A stretch of DNA of 7,589 bases from Candidatus Bipolaricaulota bacterium (GTDB lineage Bacteria > Bipolaricaulota > Bipolaricaulia > RBG-16-55-9), in contig JAHEOA010000155.1 of NCBI GenBank assembly GCA_018609825.1, positions 1 through 7,589 on the forward strand. The letters run 5' to 3'. The notes beneath the pieces are model-generated. The model had not been told where the DNA came from. It saw only the letters and a program-made list of their open reading frames with translations, and ran no database searches. The position numbers were made by a program, and so were the translations under genes. How positions within the stretch are numbered: position 1 is the first letter of the stretch; the number at the start of each line of letters is the position of its first letter. This document shows, piece by piece, positions 1-4,732 of the stretch.

Positions 1-960
1 ACTGACGACGAGATCGAGACGGCCATCCGCGCTGGCGTTGACAAGGCCCACTCGCTCGGAATCACGAGCGTCCACGACGTCGTCGACGCCGATCGAATCC
101 GAGTTTATCATCGACTGCATCGCCAAGGGGCGCTGGACCTGAGAGTTCGACTCAACCCGCTGGTCCGCTATCTCGACGAACTTGCCACGCTCGGGCTCGG
201 CTCGGAGTTCGGCGACGAGTGGCTGCAACTGGGCGCGATCAAGCTCTTCACGGACGGATCGATCGGGGCGCGCAACGCGGCGCTGTTCGAGCCCTACACC
301 GACGACGCATCGACATTGGGCGAGCTGAACTACGAGCAGGCCGAGTTGGAGCGACTCGTGAGACGGTCGCATGACGCAGGCTTCCAAGTCATGCTCCACG
401 CCATCGGCGATCGCGCCATCGAGGCGGCGCTGAGCGCCCTGGAGTCGACTGGCGTCACCCCCGACGATCGGGCCCGCCTCGAGCATTTGGAGATGCCGAC
501 CGACGATCAGCTCCGGCGCATGGCGGATCGAGGCATCGTTGCGTCCATGCAGCCCAACTTCCTGCAGTGGAGCGGCCCAGACGGGATGTACGTCCAGCGG
601 CTCGGCGCCGAGCGCGACGCGCGGATCGATCCCCATCAGGGGGTGTTGGACGCTGGCATCCCCTTGGCCTTCGGCTCGGACACGATGCCGATCGGGCCCA
701 TCTACGGGCTGTCGTGGGCCGTGGACGCGCCGCACGAGGGCCAACAACTCTCGCCCGAGGACGCCCTCCGGGCCTACACCTCCGGCGCCGCCCACGTCGG
801 GTTTGCCGAAAGCCACTGCGGGGCGCTGCACTCCGGCGCGTGGGCCGATCTCGTCGTACTGAGCGACGACCCGACGACGATCGAGCCCGCCCGCTTCGAC
901 GAGCTGCGGGTCGAGGCGACCTACCTCGGCGGGCGGCTCGTCCATCCGACGTCCACTTGA
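1..960 (+). CDS. YtcJ-like metal-dependent amidohydrolase, 3' part (5' end outside window)
   Basis: The reading frame is open from base 1 to the TGA at 958-960, giving 319 visible residues. YtcJ-type amidohydrolases (amidohydrolase family 3) are usually about 530-550 residues, so roughly 200 N-terminal residues, including the HxH metal motif, lie upstream. Visible family signatures, numbered from base 1, are KLFTDGSIGA (K81, the likely carboxylated lysine bridging the metals), LHAIGD (H133), LEHLEM (H162) and GSDTMP (D227, the catalytic/metal aspartate), in the expected order of a TIM-barrel amidohydrolase. The C-terminal part (LHSGAWADLVVLSDDP) is the small beta-sandwich typical of the superfamily. 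The enzyme presumably hydrolyses an amide or related C-N bond in the cytoplasm; the substrate cannot be read from sequence. An internal ATG at 316 is not the start, because conserved sequence continues upstream. The gene ends 82 bp before rmlA, which has its own promoter. Confidence 0.9.
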   Translation, partial: TDDEIETAIRAGVDKAHSLGITSVHDVVDADRIRVYHRLHRQGALDLRVRLNPLVRYLDELATLGLGSEFGDEWLQLGAIKLFTDGSIGARNAALFEPYTDDASTLGELNYEQAELERLVRRSHDAGFQVMLHAIGDRAIEAALSALESTGVTPDDRARLEHLEMPTDDQLRRMADRGIVASMQPNFLQWSGPDGMYVQRLGAERDARIDPHQGVLDAGIPLAFGSDTMPIGPIYGLSWAVDAPHEGQQLSPEDALRAYTSGAAHVGFAESHCGALHSGAWADLVVLSDDPTTIEPARFDELRVEATYLGGRLVHPTST

Positions 961-967
961 CGGCCAC

Positions 968-996
968 TTGATGAGGTGAGTCGCCCCTGCTACCGT
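968..996 (+). promoter_or_regulatory. Putative sigma-70-type promoter of rmlA-hpt
   Basis: TTGATG (968-973, four of six matches to TTGACA) is followed after 17 nt by TACCGT (991-996), and a TG at 988-989 gives an extended -10. The predicted start of transcription is near 1003, leaving a leader of about 40 nt before the ATG at 1043. Assignment is by eye only. The TAC-type -10 resembles those in front of tsaD, dciA and hslV. Confidence 0.45.
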
Positions 997-1012
997 TGAG
1001 ACGCCAAAACGC

Positions 1013-1029
1013 CCCGTATTTCCCGTATT
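1013..1029 (+). repeat. Two tandem copies of CCCGTATT in the rmlA leader
   Basis: CCCGTATT occurs at 1013-1020 and again at 1022-1029, a 9-nt period with one T between. It lies in the predicted 5' leader just before the Shine-Dalgarno sequence. It may be a small duplication or a protein-binding half-site pair; nothing else supports a function. Confidence 0.4.
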
Positions 1030-1034
1030 GGAGG
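1030..1034 (+). promoter_or_regulatory. Shine-Dalgarno GGAGG that fixes the rmlA start
   Basis: GGAGG sits 8 nt before the ATG at 1043. A longer frame could use the TTG at 1028, but that codon overlaps the ribosome-binding site. The family's N-terminus (MKAVVLCAGEGTRLRP) begins exactly at the ATG, so 1043 is the start. It is the clearest Shine-Dalgarno sequence in the window. Confidence 0.8.
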
Positions 1035-1042
1035 CTCCGTCG

Positions 1043-2110
1043 ATGAAAGCCGTCGTGTTGTGCGCAGGCGAGGGGACCCGACTCCGGCCCCTGACCTATA
1101 CGAGCGCCAAGCACCTCATTCCCGTCGCCAACCGGCCCGTCATCCACTACACCCTCGACGCGCTGCGCGAGGCCGGCATTACGGACATTGGCATCGTGGT
1201 CAGCCCGAACGTCGAGGCGGAGTTCGAGGCCGCGCTCGGCGACGGCTCCCCCTGGGGCGTGCGGATCAGCTACATTCGCCAGAGCGACCCGAAGGGGCTC
1301 GCGCACGCGGTCGCCTGCGCCCAGGACTTCGTCGGGGACGACCCGTTCCTCGTCTATCTGGGCGACAACCTCCTGGAACAGGGCGTGGCGGGCCTCGTCG
1401 AGGCATACGAGGCCAACCCGACGGCGGCCGGGGTCATGCTCACCGACGTCGACGATCCCACGAGCTTCGGCGTCGCGCGGCTGGAGAACGATCGCATTAC
1501 GGAACTGGTCGAGAAGCCGAGCGACCCACCCAGCAACCTGGCCATCGTCGGGGTCTATCAGTTCGACGCCTCCATCTTCGACGCCATTGATCGGATCGAG
1601 CCCTCCTGGCGCGGCGAATTGGAGATCACCGACGCGATCCAGACGCTCATCGACGACGGCGAGACGGTCCGGCCGCATCGGGTCGAGGGATGGTGGAAGG
1701 ATGCCGGAAAGCCCGAGGACATGGTCGACGCCAATCGGCTCGTCCTCGAGGGCCTCGCCGACCCCCCGATCGACTCGGATCTCCCGGACGACGTGCAGGT
1801 GGCCGGGCGGGTGAGCATCGCCGCGAACGTCACGGTGACGAACAGCGTGCTGCGCGGCCCGCTCGTGATCGGCGAAGGGGCGGTCATACGTGATGCCTTC
1901 GTGGGGCCGTCCACGTCGATCGGCCCAGACGTTCAGCTGACCGACAGCGAGATCGACTATTCCATCGTCATGGCCGGGGCGAGCATTGAAGGCATCCGGC
2001 GGATCGACCACAGCCTGATCGGGCGCAACGTTCGGCTGCGCCATCGGACGCAGCCGCCCGACGCGTATCGCTTTGTCATCGGCGACGACGGCGAGGTGGA
2101 TCTGACATGA
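1043..2110 (+). CDS. rmlA: Glucose-1-phosphate thymidylyltransferase, long form (nucleotidyltransferase + left-handed beta-helix)
   Basis: This 355-residue protein matches the long form of RmlA, which joins dTTP to glucose 1-phosphate to give dTDP-glucose, the first step to dTDP-sugars such as rhamnose. The N-terminal Rossmann-like domain (about 1-240) carries the nucleotide-binding GEGTRLRPLT (residues 9-18), YLGDN with metal-binding D108, VEKP (K158, sugar-phosphate contact), EITDAI (second metal ligand D197) and GWWKDAGKPEDM. Residues from about 250 to 340 show the short-period hydrophobic pattern of a left-handed beta-helix (VSIAANVTVTNSVLRGPLVI), found in archaeal and actinobacterial-type RmlA but not in the short 290-residue form. 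It has its own promoter and a strong GGAGG. Its stop overlaps the hpt start (ATGA). No rmlB, rmlC or rmlD is in the window, so use of UTP or another sugar product cannot be excluded. The family is sure; exact substrate is less so. Confidence 0.87.
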   Translation: MKAVVLCAGEGTRLRPLTYTSAKHLIPVANRPVIHYTLDALREAGITDIGIVVSPNVEAEFEAALGDGSPWGVRISYIRQSDPKGLAHAVACAQDFVGDDPFLVYLGDNLLEQGVAGLVEAYEANPTAAGVMLTDVDDPTSFGVARLENDRITELVEKPSDPPSNLAIVGVYQFDASIFDAIDRIEPSWRGELEITDAIQTLIDDGETVRPHRVEGWWKDAGKPEDMVDANRLVLEGLADPPIDSDLPDDVQVAGRVSIAANVTVTNSVLRGPLVIGEGAVIRDAFVGPSTSIGPDVQLTDSEIDYSIVMAGASIEGIRRIDHSLIGRNVRLRHRTQPPDAYRFVIGDDGEVDLT

Positions 2111-2715
2111 GCGCTCAGCGTTCGACCGACAACGACTTGCGGCTGGCCGGCAGTGAAGAGCTGAAAGGGATCATCTACCGCCAAGACCAGATCCTTGAGC
2201 GCGTCCAGACGTTGGCGCGCGAGATCGCGGCCGACTACCGCGAGGTCATCGGCGAAGACCGGCTCCACGCGGAACCGCCCATCGCCGTGGGGCTCCTGCG
2301 CGGCGCGTTCGTCTTCCTGGCCGACCTGGCCCGGGCGATGGAGATCCCCTTGGAGTGCGACTTTATCCACATCTCCAGCTACGGCCGCGGCACCGAGCCG
2401 AGCGAGGTCAAACTATTGAAAGACCTCGATAACCCGATCAGCGGGCGGCACATTCTGGTCGTCGAGGACATCGTCGACACGGGCGGGACGCTCGACTATC
2501 TCGTCGAGATCCTCGAGGCGCGGCACCCGGCGTCCGTCAAGGTCTGCTCGCTGATCGACAAGACGCCACGACGTGAAGCGACCGTCAATGCGCATTATGT
2601 GGGGTTCAAGCTGGACGAGGACGCGTTCGTGGTCGGCTACGGGCTCGACTACGCCGAGCGCTACCGGAATCTGCCCTACATTGCCGAGCTGAACCCGGAC
2701 TCGATCGGCGGCTAG
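2107..2715 (+). CDS. hpt: Hypoxanthine(-guanine) phosphoribosyltransferase
   Basis: This 202-residue protein is a type I phosphoribosyltransferase that salvages hypoxanthine, and usually guanine, by transferring ribose 5-phosphate from PRPP to give IMP or GMP in the cytosol. Motifs in order are GLLRGAFVF (the PPi loop), ISSYG (start of the flexible catalytic loop), ILVVEDIVDTGGTL (PRPP loop with E120, D121, D124 and T125), SLIDK (purine-contact lysine) and DAFVVGYGLDYAERYRNLPY (C-terminal hood, typical of HPRT). About 20 residues precede the usual N-terminus of the 180-residue family. The ATG overlaps the rmlA stop as ATGA, with GAGGTGGA 7-14 nt upstream inside rmlA, so translation is probably coupled. 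A functional link between dTDP-sugar synthesis and purine salvage is not obvious; the two probably share an mRNA for convenience. Confidence 0.93.
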   Translation: MSAQRSTDNDLRLAGSEELKGIIYRQDQILERVQTLAREIAADYREVIGEDRLHAEPPIAVGLLRGAFVFLADLARAMEIPLECDFIHISSYGRGTEPSEVKLLKDLDNPISGRHILVVEDIVDTGGTLDYLVEILEARHPASVKVCSLIDKTPRREATVNAHYVGFKLDEDAFVVGYGLDYAERYRNLPYIAELNPDSIGG

Positions 2716-2716
2716 C

Positions 2717-2745
2717 TGGGCAATCACACGGATTGCCCCTACAAT
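2717..2745 (+). promoter_or_regulatory. Putative tsaD promoter with near-leaderless start
   Basis: TACAAT (2740-2745) is a good -10 element. TGGGCA (2717-2722) lies 17 nt upstream and matches TTGACA at four of six positions. Transcription would begin near 2752, about 8 nt before the tsaD ATG, leaving no room for a Shine-Dalgarno sequence, and none is seen. The spacer is filled by an inverted repeat (2718-2738). Confidence 0.5.
2718..2738. repeat. Perfect 7-bp inverted repeat between hpt and tsaD
   Basis: GGGCAAT (2718-2724) and ATTGCCC (2732-2738) are exact reverse complements around CACACGG. The repeat starts two bases after the hpt stop (TAG 2713-2715) and ends just before the tsaD -10. 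As DNA it could be an operator lying in the promoter spacer. As RNA it would be a short hairpin at the end of the hpt message, but with no T tract it is a poor intrinsic terminator. Confidence 0.6.
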
Positions 2746-2759
2746 CGACCCGACCCGTC

Positions 2760-3767
2760 ATGGCATTCCTGACGCTCGGCATCGAAACCTCCTGCGACGA
2801 GACGGCCGTGGCCGTTCTCAAAGACCGGCGGGACGTGCTGGCCAACGTCGTCTACTCGCAGGCGAAGCTCCACGCCGAGTACGGCGGCGTCGTCCCCGAG
2901 GTCGCCTCGCGCGATCACGTCATGAAGCTGCCCTACGTGCTGGACGAAGCGCTCGGCGACGCGGCCGTCTCGCTGGATCAGATCGGCCTGATCGGGGCCA
3001 CGCAAGGCCCCGGCCTGGTCGGGTGTCTGTTGGTGGGGCTGAGCGAGGCCAAAGGCCTGGCTTATGGGCTCGATGTCCCCCTGGTCGGGGTCAATCACCT
3101 CGAAGGGCATCTCCTCGCCCACGACGTGGCGTTCGGCGACGAGGCGCCACCCCCCTTGATCGCCCTGATCGTCTCCGGCGGCCACACGTCGCTGGTGCAC
3201 GTGCGCGACTGGGGCGATTACGACGTCCTGGGCCAGACGCGCGACGACGCCGCGGGCGAGGCGTTTGACAAGGTGGGAAAACTGCTCGAATTGGGCTATC
3301 CGGCGGGACCGCAGATCGAACAACTGGCCAAGGACGGCGACCCGAAGGCGATCCATTTTCCAAGGCCGATGCTGGAGAGCACGGACCACGCCTTCAGCTT
3401 TGCGGGCCTGAAGACCTCGGTGCTCTACTACCTGCGCAAACATCCGGACGTCGATCGGGCCGACGTCGCGGCGTCGTTCCAGGAGGCCATCGTCGAGGTG
3501 CTGGCGGGCAAGACGCTGCGGGCCGCCCGCGAACACGACGTCGAGCGCGTCGCCGTCGTCGGGGGTGTCGCCGCCAACGGGCGTTTGCGCGACGGGTTCC
3601 AGTCAAACGCCGAGCAAGCGAGCATCGACGTCCGCTTCCCGCCGATGGCGCTGTGCACCGACAACGGCGCCATGATCGCCGCGGCCGCGTATCTGGGCCA
3701 TTCTCAGGGCCAATCCGGGTGCGCCGAATCGTCCGACCTCTCGCCCAACCCCCGCTTGAATATCTGA
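2760..3767 (+). CDS. tsaD: tRNA N6-threonylcarbamoyladenosine transferase subunit TsaD
   Basis: TsaD (Kae1/Gcp/YgjD) transfers the threonylcarbamoyl group from TC-AMP to A37 of ANN-decoding tRNAs, working with TsaB and TsaE on the product of TsaC. The 335-residue length is normal. It begins with the ASKHA-fold phosphate loop LGIETSCDETAVAV, followed by YGGVVPEVASRDH, GPGLVGCLLVGL, the metal site NHLEGH (H113 and H117), IVSGGHTSL, GEAFDKVGKLLELGYPAGP, FSFAGLKT, GGVAANGRLR and CTDNGAMIA with metal-binding D301. Every key residue is present. The start is the ATG at 2760, because family homology begins at once and a longer TTG start (2733) would precede the -10 element. tsaB, tsaE and rimI, often linked to tsaD, are not here. 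The stop is followed by a GC-rich hairpin and the putative replication origin. If that is the origin, tsaD is transcribed toward it, that is, head-on to the leftward fork. Confidence 0.96.
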   Translation: MAFLTLGIETSCDETAVAVLKDRRDVLANVVYSQAKLHAEYGGVVPEVASRDHVMKLPYVLDEALGDAAVSLDQIGLIGATQGPGLVGCLLVGLSEAKGLAYGLDVPLVGVNHLEGHLLAHDVAFGDEAPPPLIALIVSGGHTSLVHVRDWGDYDVLGQTRDDAAGEAFDKVGKLLELGYPAGPQIEQLAKDGDPKAIHFPRPMLESTDHAFSFAGLKTSVLYYLRKHPDVDRADVAASFQEAIVEVLAGKTLRAAREHDVERVAVVGGVAANGRLRDGFQSNAEQASIDVRFPPMALCTDNGAMIAAAAYLGHSQGQSGCAESSDLSPNPRLNI

Positions 3768-3781
3768 ACGCCCCGTGCCGG

Positions 3782-3802
3782 CGTCGGCCCCCAGGCCCGA
3801 CG
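3782..3802 (+). terminator. GC-rich hairpin after tsaD, possible terminator
   Basis: CGTCGGCC (3782-3789) can pair with GGCC-C-GACG (3794-3802), giving 8 pairs with one bulged C and a CCCA loop. It begins 15 nt after the tsaD stop. There is no T tract, only the AT-rich stretch from 3808. It could slow or end tsaD transcription before it enters the DnaA-box region. Confidence 0.35.
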
Positions 3803-3807
3803 GCTGC

Positions 3808-3838
3808 ATATAGAAATTGAAACTCAATTCAGATATTC
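3808..3838. other. AT-rich left flank of the origin, candidate unwinding element
   Basis: By hand count 24 of these 31 bases are A or T (77%), against a strongly GC-rich surround. It contains a small inverted repeat, AATTGA (3815-3820) and TCAATT (3824-3829). It lies 16 nt outside the first exact DnaA box of the left array. Confidence 0.5.
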
Positions 3839-3853
3839 ACTTGGGGAAAACCC

Positions 3854-3919
3854 TGTGGAAAACCTTGTGGACAACCTGTGGATAACCGCCGCCGAGCTGT
3901 GGATAACCCTTGTGGAAAA
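3854..3919 (-). other. Left DnaA-box array, five exact boxes
   Basis: Five boxes read TTNTCCACA on the - strand: 3854-3862 (TTTTCCACA), 3866-3874 (TTGTCCACA), 3877-3885 and 3898-3906 (both TTATCCACA) and 3911-3919 (TTTTCCACA). Start-to-start distances are 12, 11, 21 and 13 bp, near one or two helical turns, so all could face the same side of the DNA. A degenerate copy (TGGGGAAAA, 3842-3850) extends the array toward the AT-rich flank. Confidence 0.88.
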
Positions 3920-3936
3920 GCGACCCGCGGCGTTTT

Positions 3937-3964
3937 CCCCAGCGCCTGTCCACAAGCGCTGGGG
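3937..3964. repeat. Central 9-bp perfect inverted repeat
   Basis: CCCCAGCGC (3937-3945) and GCGCTGGGG (3956-3964) are exact reverse complements. The 10-nt loop holds CTGTCCACA (3946-3954), a DnaA box with one mismatch. The repeat sits between the two opposed arrays, about the centre of the box region, and could extrude as a cruciform or bind a dimeric protein. Confidence 0.75.
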
Positions 3965-3977
3965 ATGGCTCCACAGC

Positions 3978-4041
3978 TTTTCCACAGCGTTGTCCACAGG
4001 CACGTGTCCCTTCCCTTGCGGACAGAAGCGAGTTTTCCACA
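3978..4041 (+). other. Right DnaA-box array, three exact boxes
   Basis: Exact boxes on the + strand are 3978-3986 (TTTTCCACA), 3990-3998 (TTGTCCACA) and 4033-4041 (TTTTCCACA). Weaker copies precede them: CTGTCCACA at 3946-3954 and GGCTCCACA at 3967-3975. A CACGTG palindrome (4001-4006) lies in the gap between the second and third exact boxes. The orientation is opposite to the left array, so the boxes of the two arrays point away from each other toward the two AT-rich flanks. Confidence 0.85.
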
Positions 4042-4055
4042 GGACATCCGGCCCC

Positions 4056-4070
4056 CTACAACAACTACAG
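4056..4070 (-). other. DnaA-trio-like triplet run
   Basis: The + strand reads CTA CAA CAA CTA CAG. The complement read 3' to 5' is therefore GAT GTT GTT GAT GTC. Known DnaA-trios are 3'-GAT-like triplets repeated after a box and a GC-rich spacer, leading into the unwinding site. Here the last box ends at 4041, a GC-rich stretch follows (4042-4055), then the triplets, then an AT-rich core at 4076-4084. Only two of the five triplets are exact GAT, so the match is partial. Confidence 0.4.
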
Positions 4071-4103
4071 GACGGAATATATATGGCCAGTCGTCCCTGT
4101 AGT
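4064..4103. repeat. 11-bp imperfect inverted repeat around an AT-rich core
   Basis: ACTACAGGACG (4064-4074) pairs with CGTCCCTGTAGT (4092-4103) with one bulged C. The loop contains AATATATAT (4076-4084). The arms overlap the trio-like run. It may be part of the unwinding region or an intergenic RNA hairpin; no T tract follows. Confidence 0.6.
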
Positions 4104-4141
4104 GTCGTGACCCGAGCGGCGTGGCGGCGTGGCCCCGAGCG

Positions 4142-4170
4142 TTGTTCCCCCAGCAAAGGTGGCCTACAAT
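4142..4170 (+). promoter_or_regulatory. Promoter of dciA, leaderless
   Basis: TTGTTC (4142-4147), a 17-nt spacer and TACAAT (4165-4170) form a good sigma-70-type promoter. The predicted start of transcription is about 4177, at or next to the ATG (4178-4180), so the mRNA would be leaderless. No Shine-Dalgarno sequence is present. The promoter begins 100 bp after the last exact DnaA box, so origin-bound DnaA might affect it. Confidence 0.65.
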
Positions 4171-4177
4171 TCACTCA

Positions 4178-4732
4178 ATGGACGCGTCCCAAATCTCCCT
4201 GTCCGACCTGCGAGCTTTCTTTCGCCGCGAAGGTCTCGACGACGCCTTCGAGGAGCAGGCGCCCATGCTCGTCTGGTTCCAGATCGCCGGCGAGCAGATG
4301 AACCGCCTGACTCGCCCGCTTCGGGTGCGTGGCGACACGCTCTACGTGGAAGTCGCCAACTCCGTGGTCGCCCAGCAGCTCAACCTGCTCAAAGACGACT
4401 ATCTGGAGCGCATCAACGCGCGACTCCAGGATCGTCGGTTGACGGATCTGCGCTTCCGGGTCGGTTCGTTCAAGCCCCCCGCTCGCGACGACGCGGTTGA
4501 CCTGGAACAGCTCGATCTCCTCAAGTCGGGGGAACTTCGGGAAGCACTGGACGACGTTGACGATCCCGAACTGCGGAAAGTCTTTGAGCAATGGGTGCTG
4601 ACCAACGCCCGCATCGACCGGCGCCGCGAGATCGCGGGCGGCCGCGAATGCCCCGACTGCGGAATCCATCACGAGGAGTCGACCGATCTCTGCTACTTCT
4701 GCAAACTGGAACAGGGATACGATCCGGCATGA
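4178..4732 (+). CDS. dciA: DUF721/DciA-family protein with C-terminal zinc ribbon, probable helicase loader
   Basis: This 184-residue protein has a DUF721 (DciA) domain at about residues 20-110. It shows the family pattern of a conserved tryptophan (MLVWFQIAGEQMNRLT), a short strand (GDTLYVEVANSVVAQQL) and a helix ending in YLERIN. DciA is the replicative-helicase loader or operator found in most bacteria that lack DnaC/DnaI-type loaders. After an acidic helical stretch (about 120-155) comes C158-x2-C161-x10-C172-x2-C175, a four-cysteine zinc ribbon that is not in the best-studied DciA proteins; it may bind DNA, the helicase or another partner. The ATG at 4178 is chosen because it follows the -10 element directly; an in-frame extension upstream to 4121 would lie before the promoter. 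The gene abuts the putative origin, which fits the proposed role. Its stop overlaps the GT4 start (ATGA). The family call rests on motif reading. Confidence 0.8.
   Translation: MDASQISLSDLRAFFRREGLDDAFEEQAPMLVWFQIAGEQMNRLTRPLRVRGDTLYVEVANSVVAQQLNLLKDDYLERINARLQDRRLTDLRFRVGSFKPPARDDAVDLEQLDLLKSGELREALDDVDDPELRKVFEQWVLTNARIDRRREIAGGRECPDCGIHHEESTDLCYFCKLEQGYDPA

Larger units (their letters stand above)
3808..4103. other. oriC: Putative chromosomal replication origin (oriC)
   Basis: This gene-free region lies between tsaD and dciA. It holds eight exact TTNTCCACA DnaA boxes (two are the perfect TTATCCACA) plus about four near-copies within 200 bp, in two opposed arrays. AT-rich flanks lie at 3808-3838 and 4076-4084, a perfect 9-bp inverted repeat is central, and a triplet run resembling DnaA-trios lies at 4056-4070. 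This many consensus boxes in one short intergenic stretch is what is expected of oriC. Known alternatives are a DnaA-titrating locus, a dnaA promoter or a secondary-replicon origin. Unwinding elements, core genes on both sides and a helicase-loader gene next door favour the chromosomal origin. dnaA, dnaN and gyrB are absent from the window, as happens in lineages where oriC and dnaA are separated. Confidence 0.82.

Noticed and set aside
455..2044. Long open frame on the - strand (529 codons) antisense to the amidohydrolase and rmlA
   Set aside because: It is a shadow of two well-supported + strand genes in GC-rich DNA. Its translation is low-complexity and arginine- and proline-rich, with no recognisable domain, and it spans a gene boundary.
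3841..4041. CRISPR array or plasmid iterons
   Set aside because: The repeats are only 9 bp, occur in both orientations, have irregular spacing and match the DnaA box. CRISPR repeats are longer, directly repeated and evenly spaced. Iterons are usually longer direct repeats next to a rep gene, and none is here.
4053..4062. CTACAAC in the origin as another -10 element
   Set aside because: It resembles the CTACAAT boxes, but no -35 at a suitable distance and no start codon closely downstream were found, and dciA has a better promoter at 4142-4170. The triplet reading explains the sequence better.
4111..4141. CCCGAGCG direct repeat (4111-4118 and 4134-4141) and GGCGTGGC repeats between them
   Set aside because: Short GC-rich repeats are frequent by chance in this base composition, and no known site matches.
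3824..4174. Open frames on both strands through the origin region
   Set aside because: They read through the DnaA boxes and inverted repeats, show repeated peptide fragments created by the repeats, and match no protein family I recognise.
4121..4177. N-terminal extension of the dciA gene product
   Set aside because: The extension would be translated from sequence upstream of and including the promoter, and it has no family similarity.
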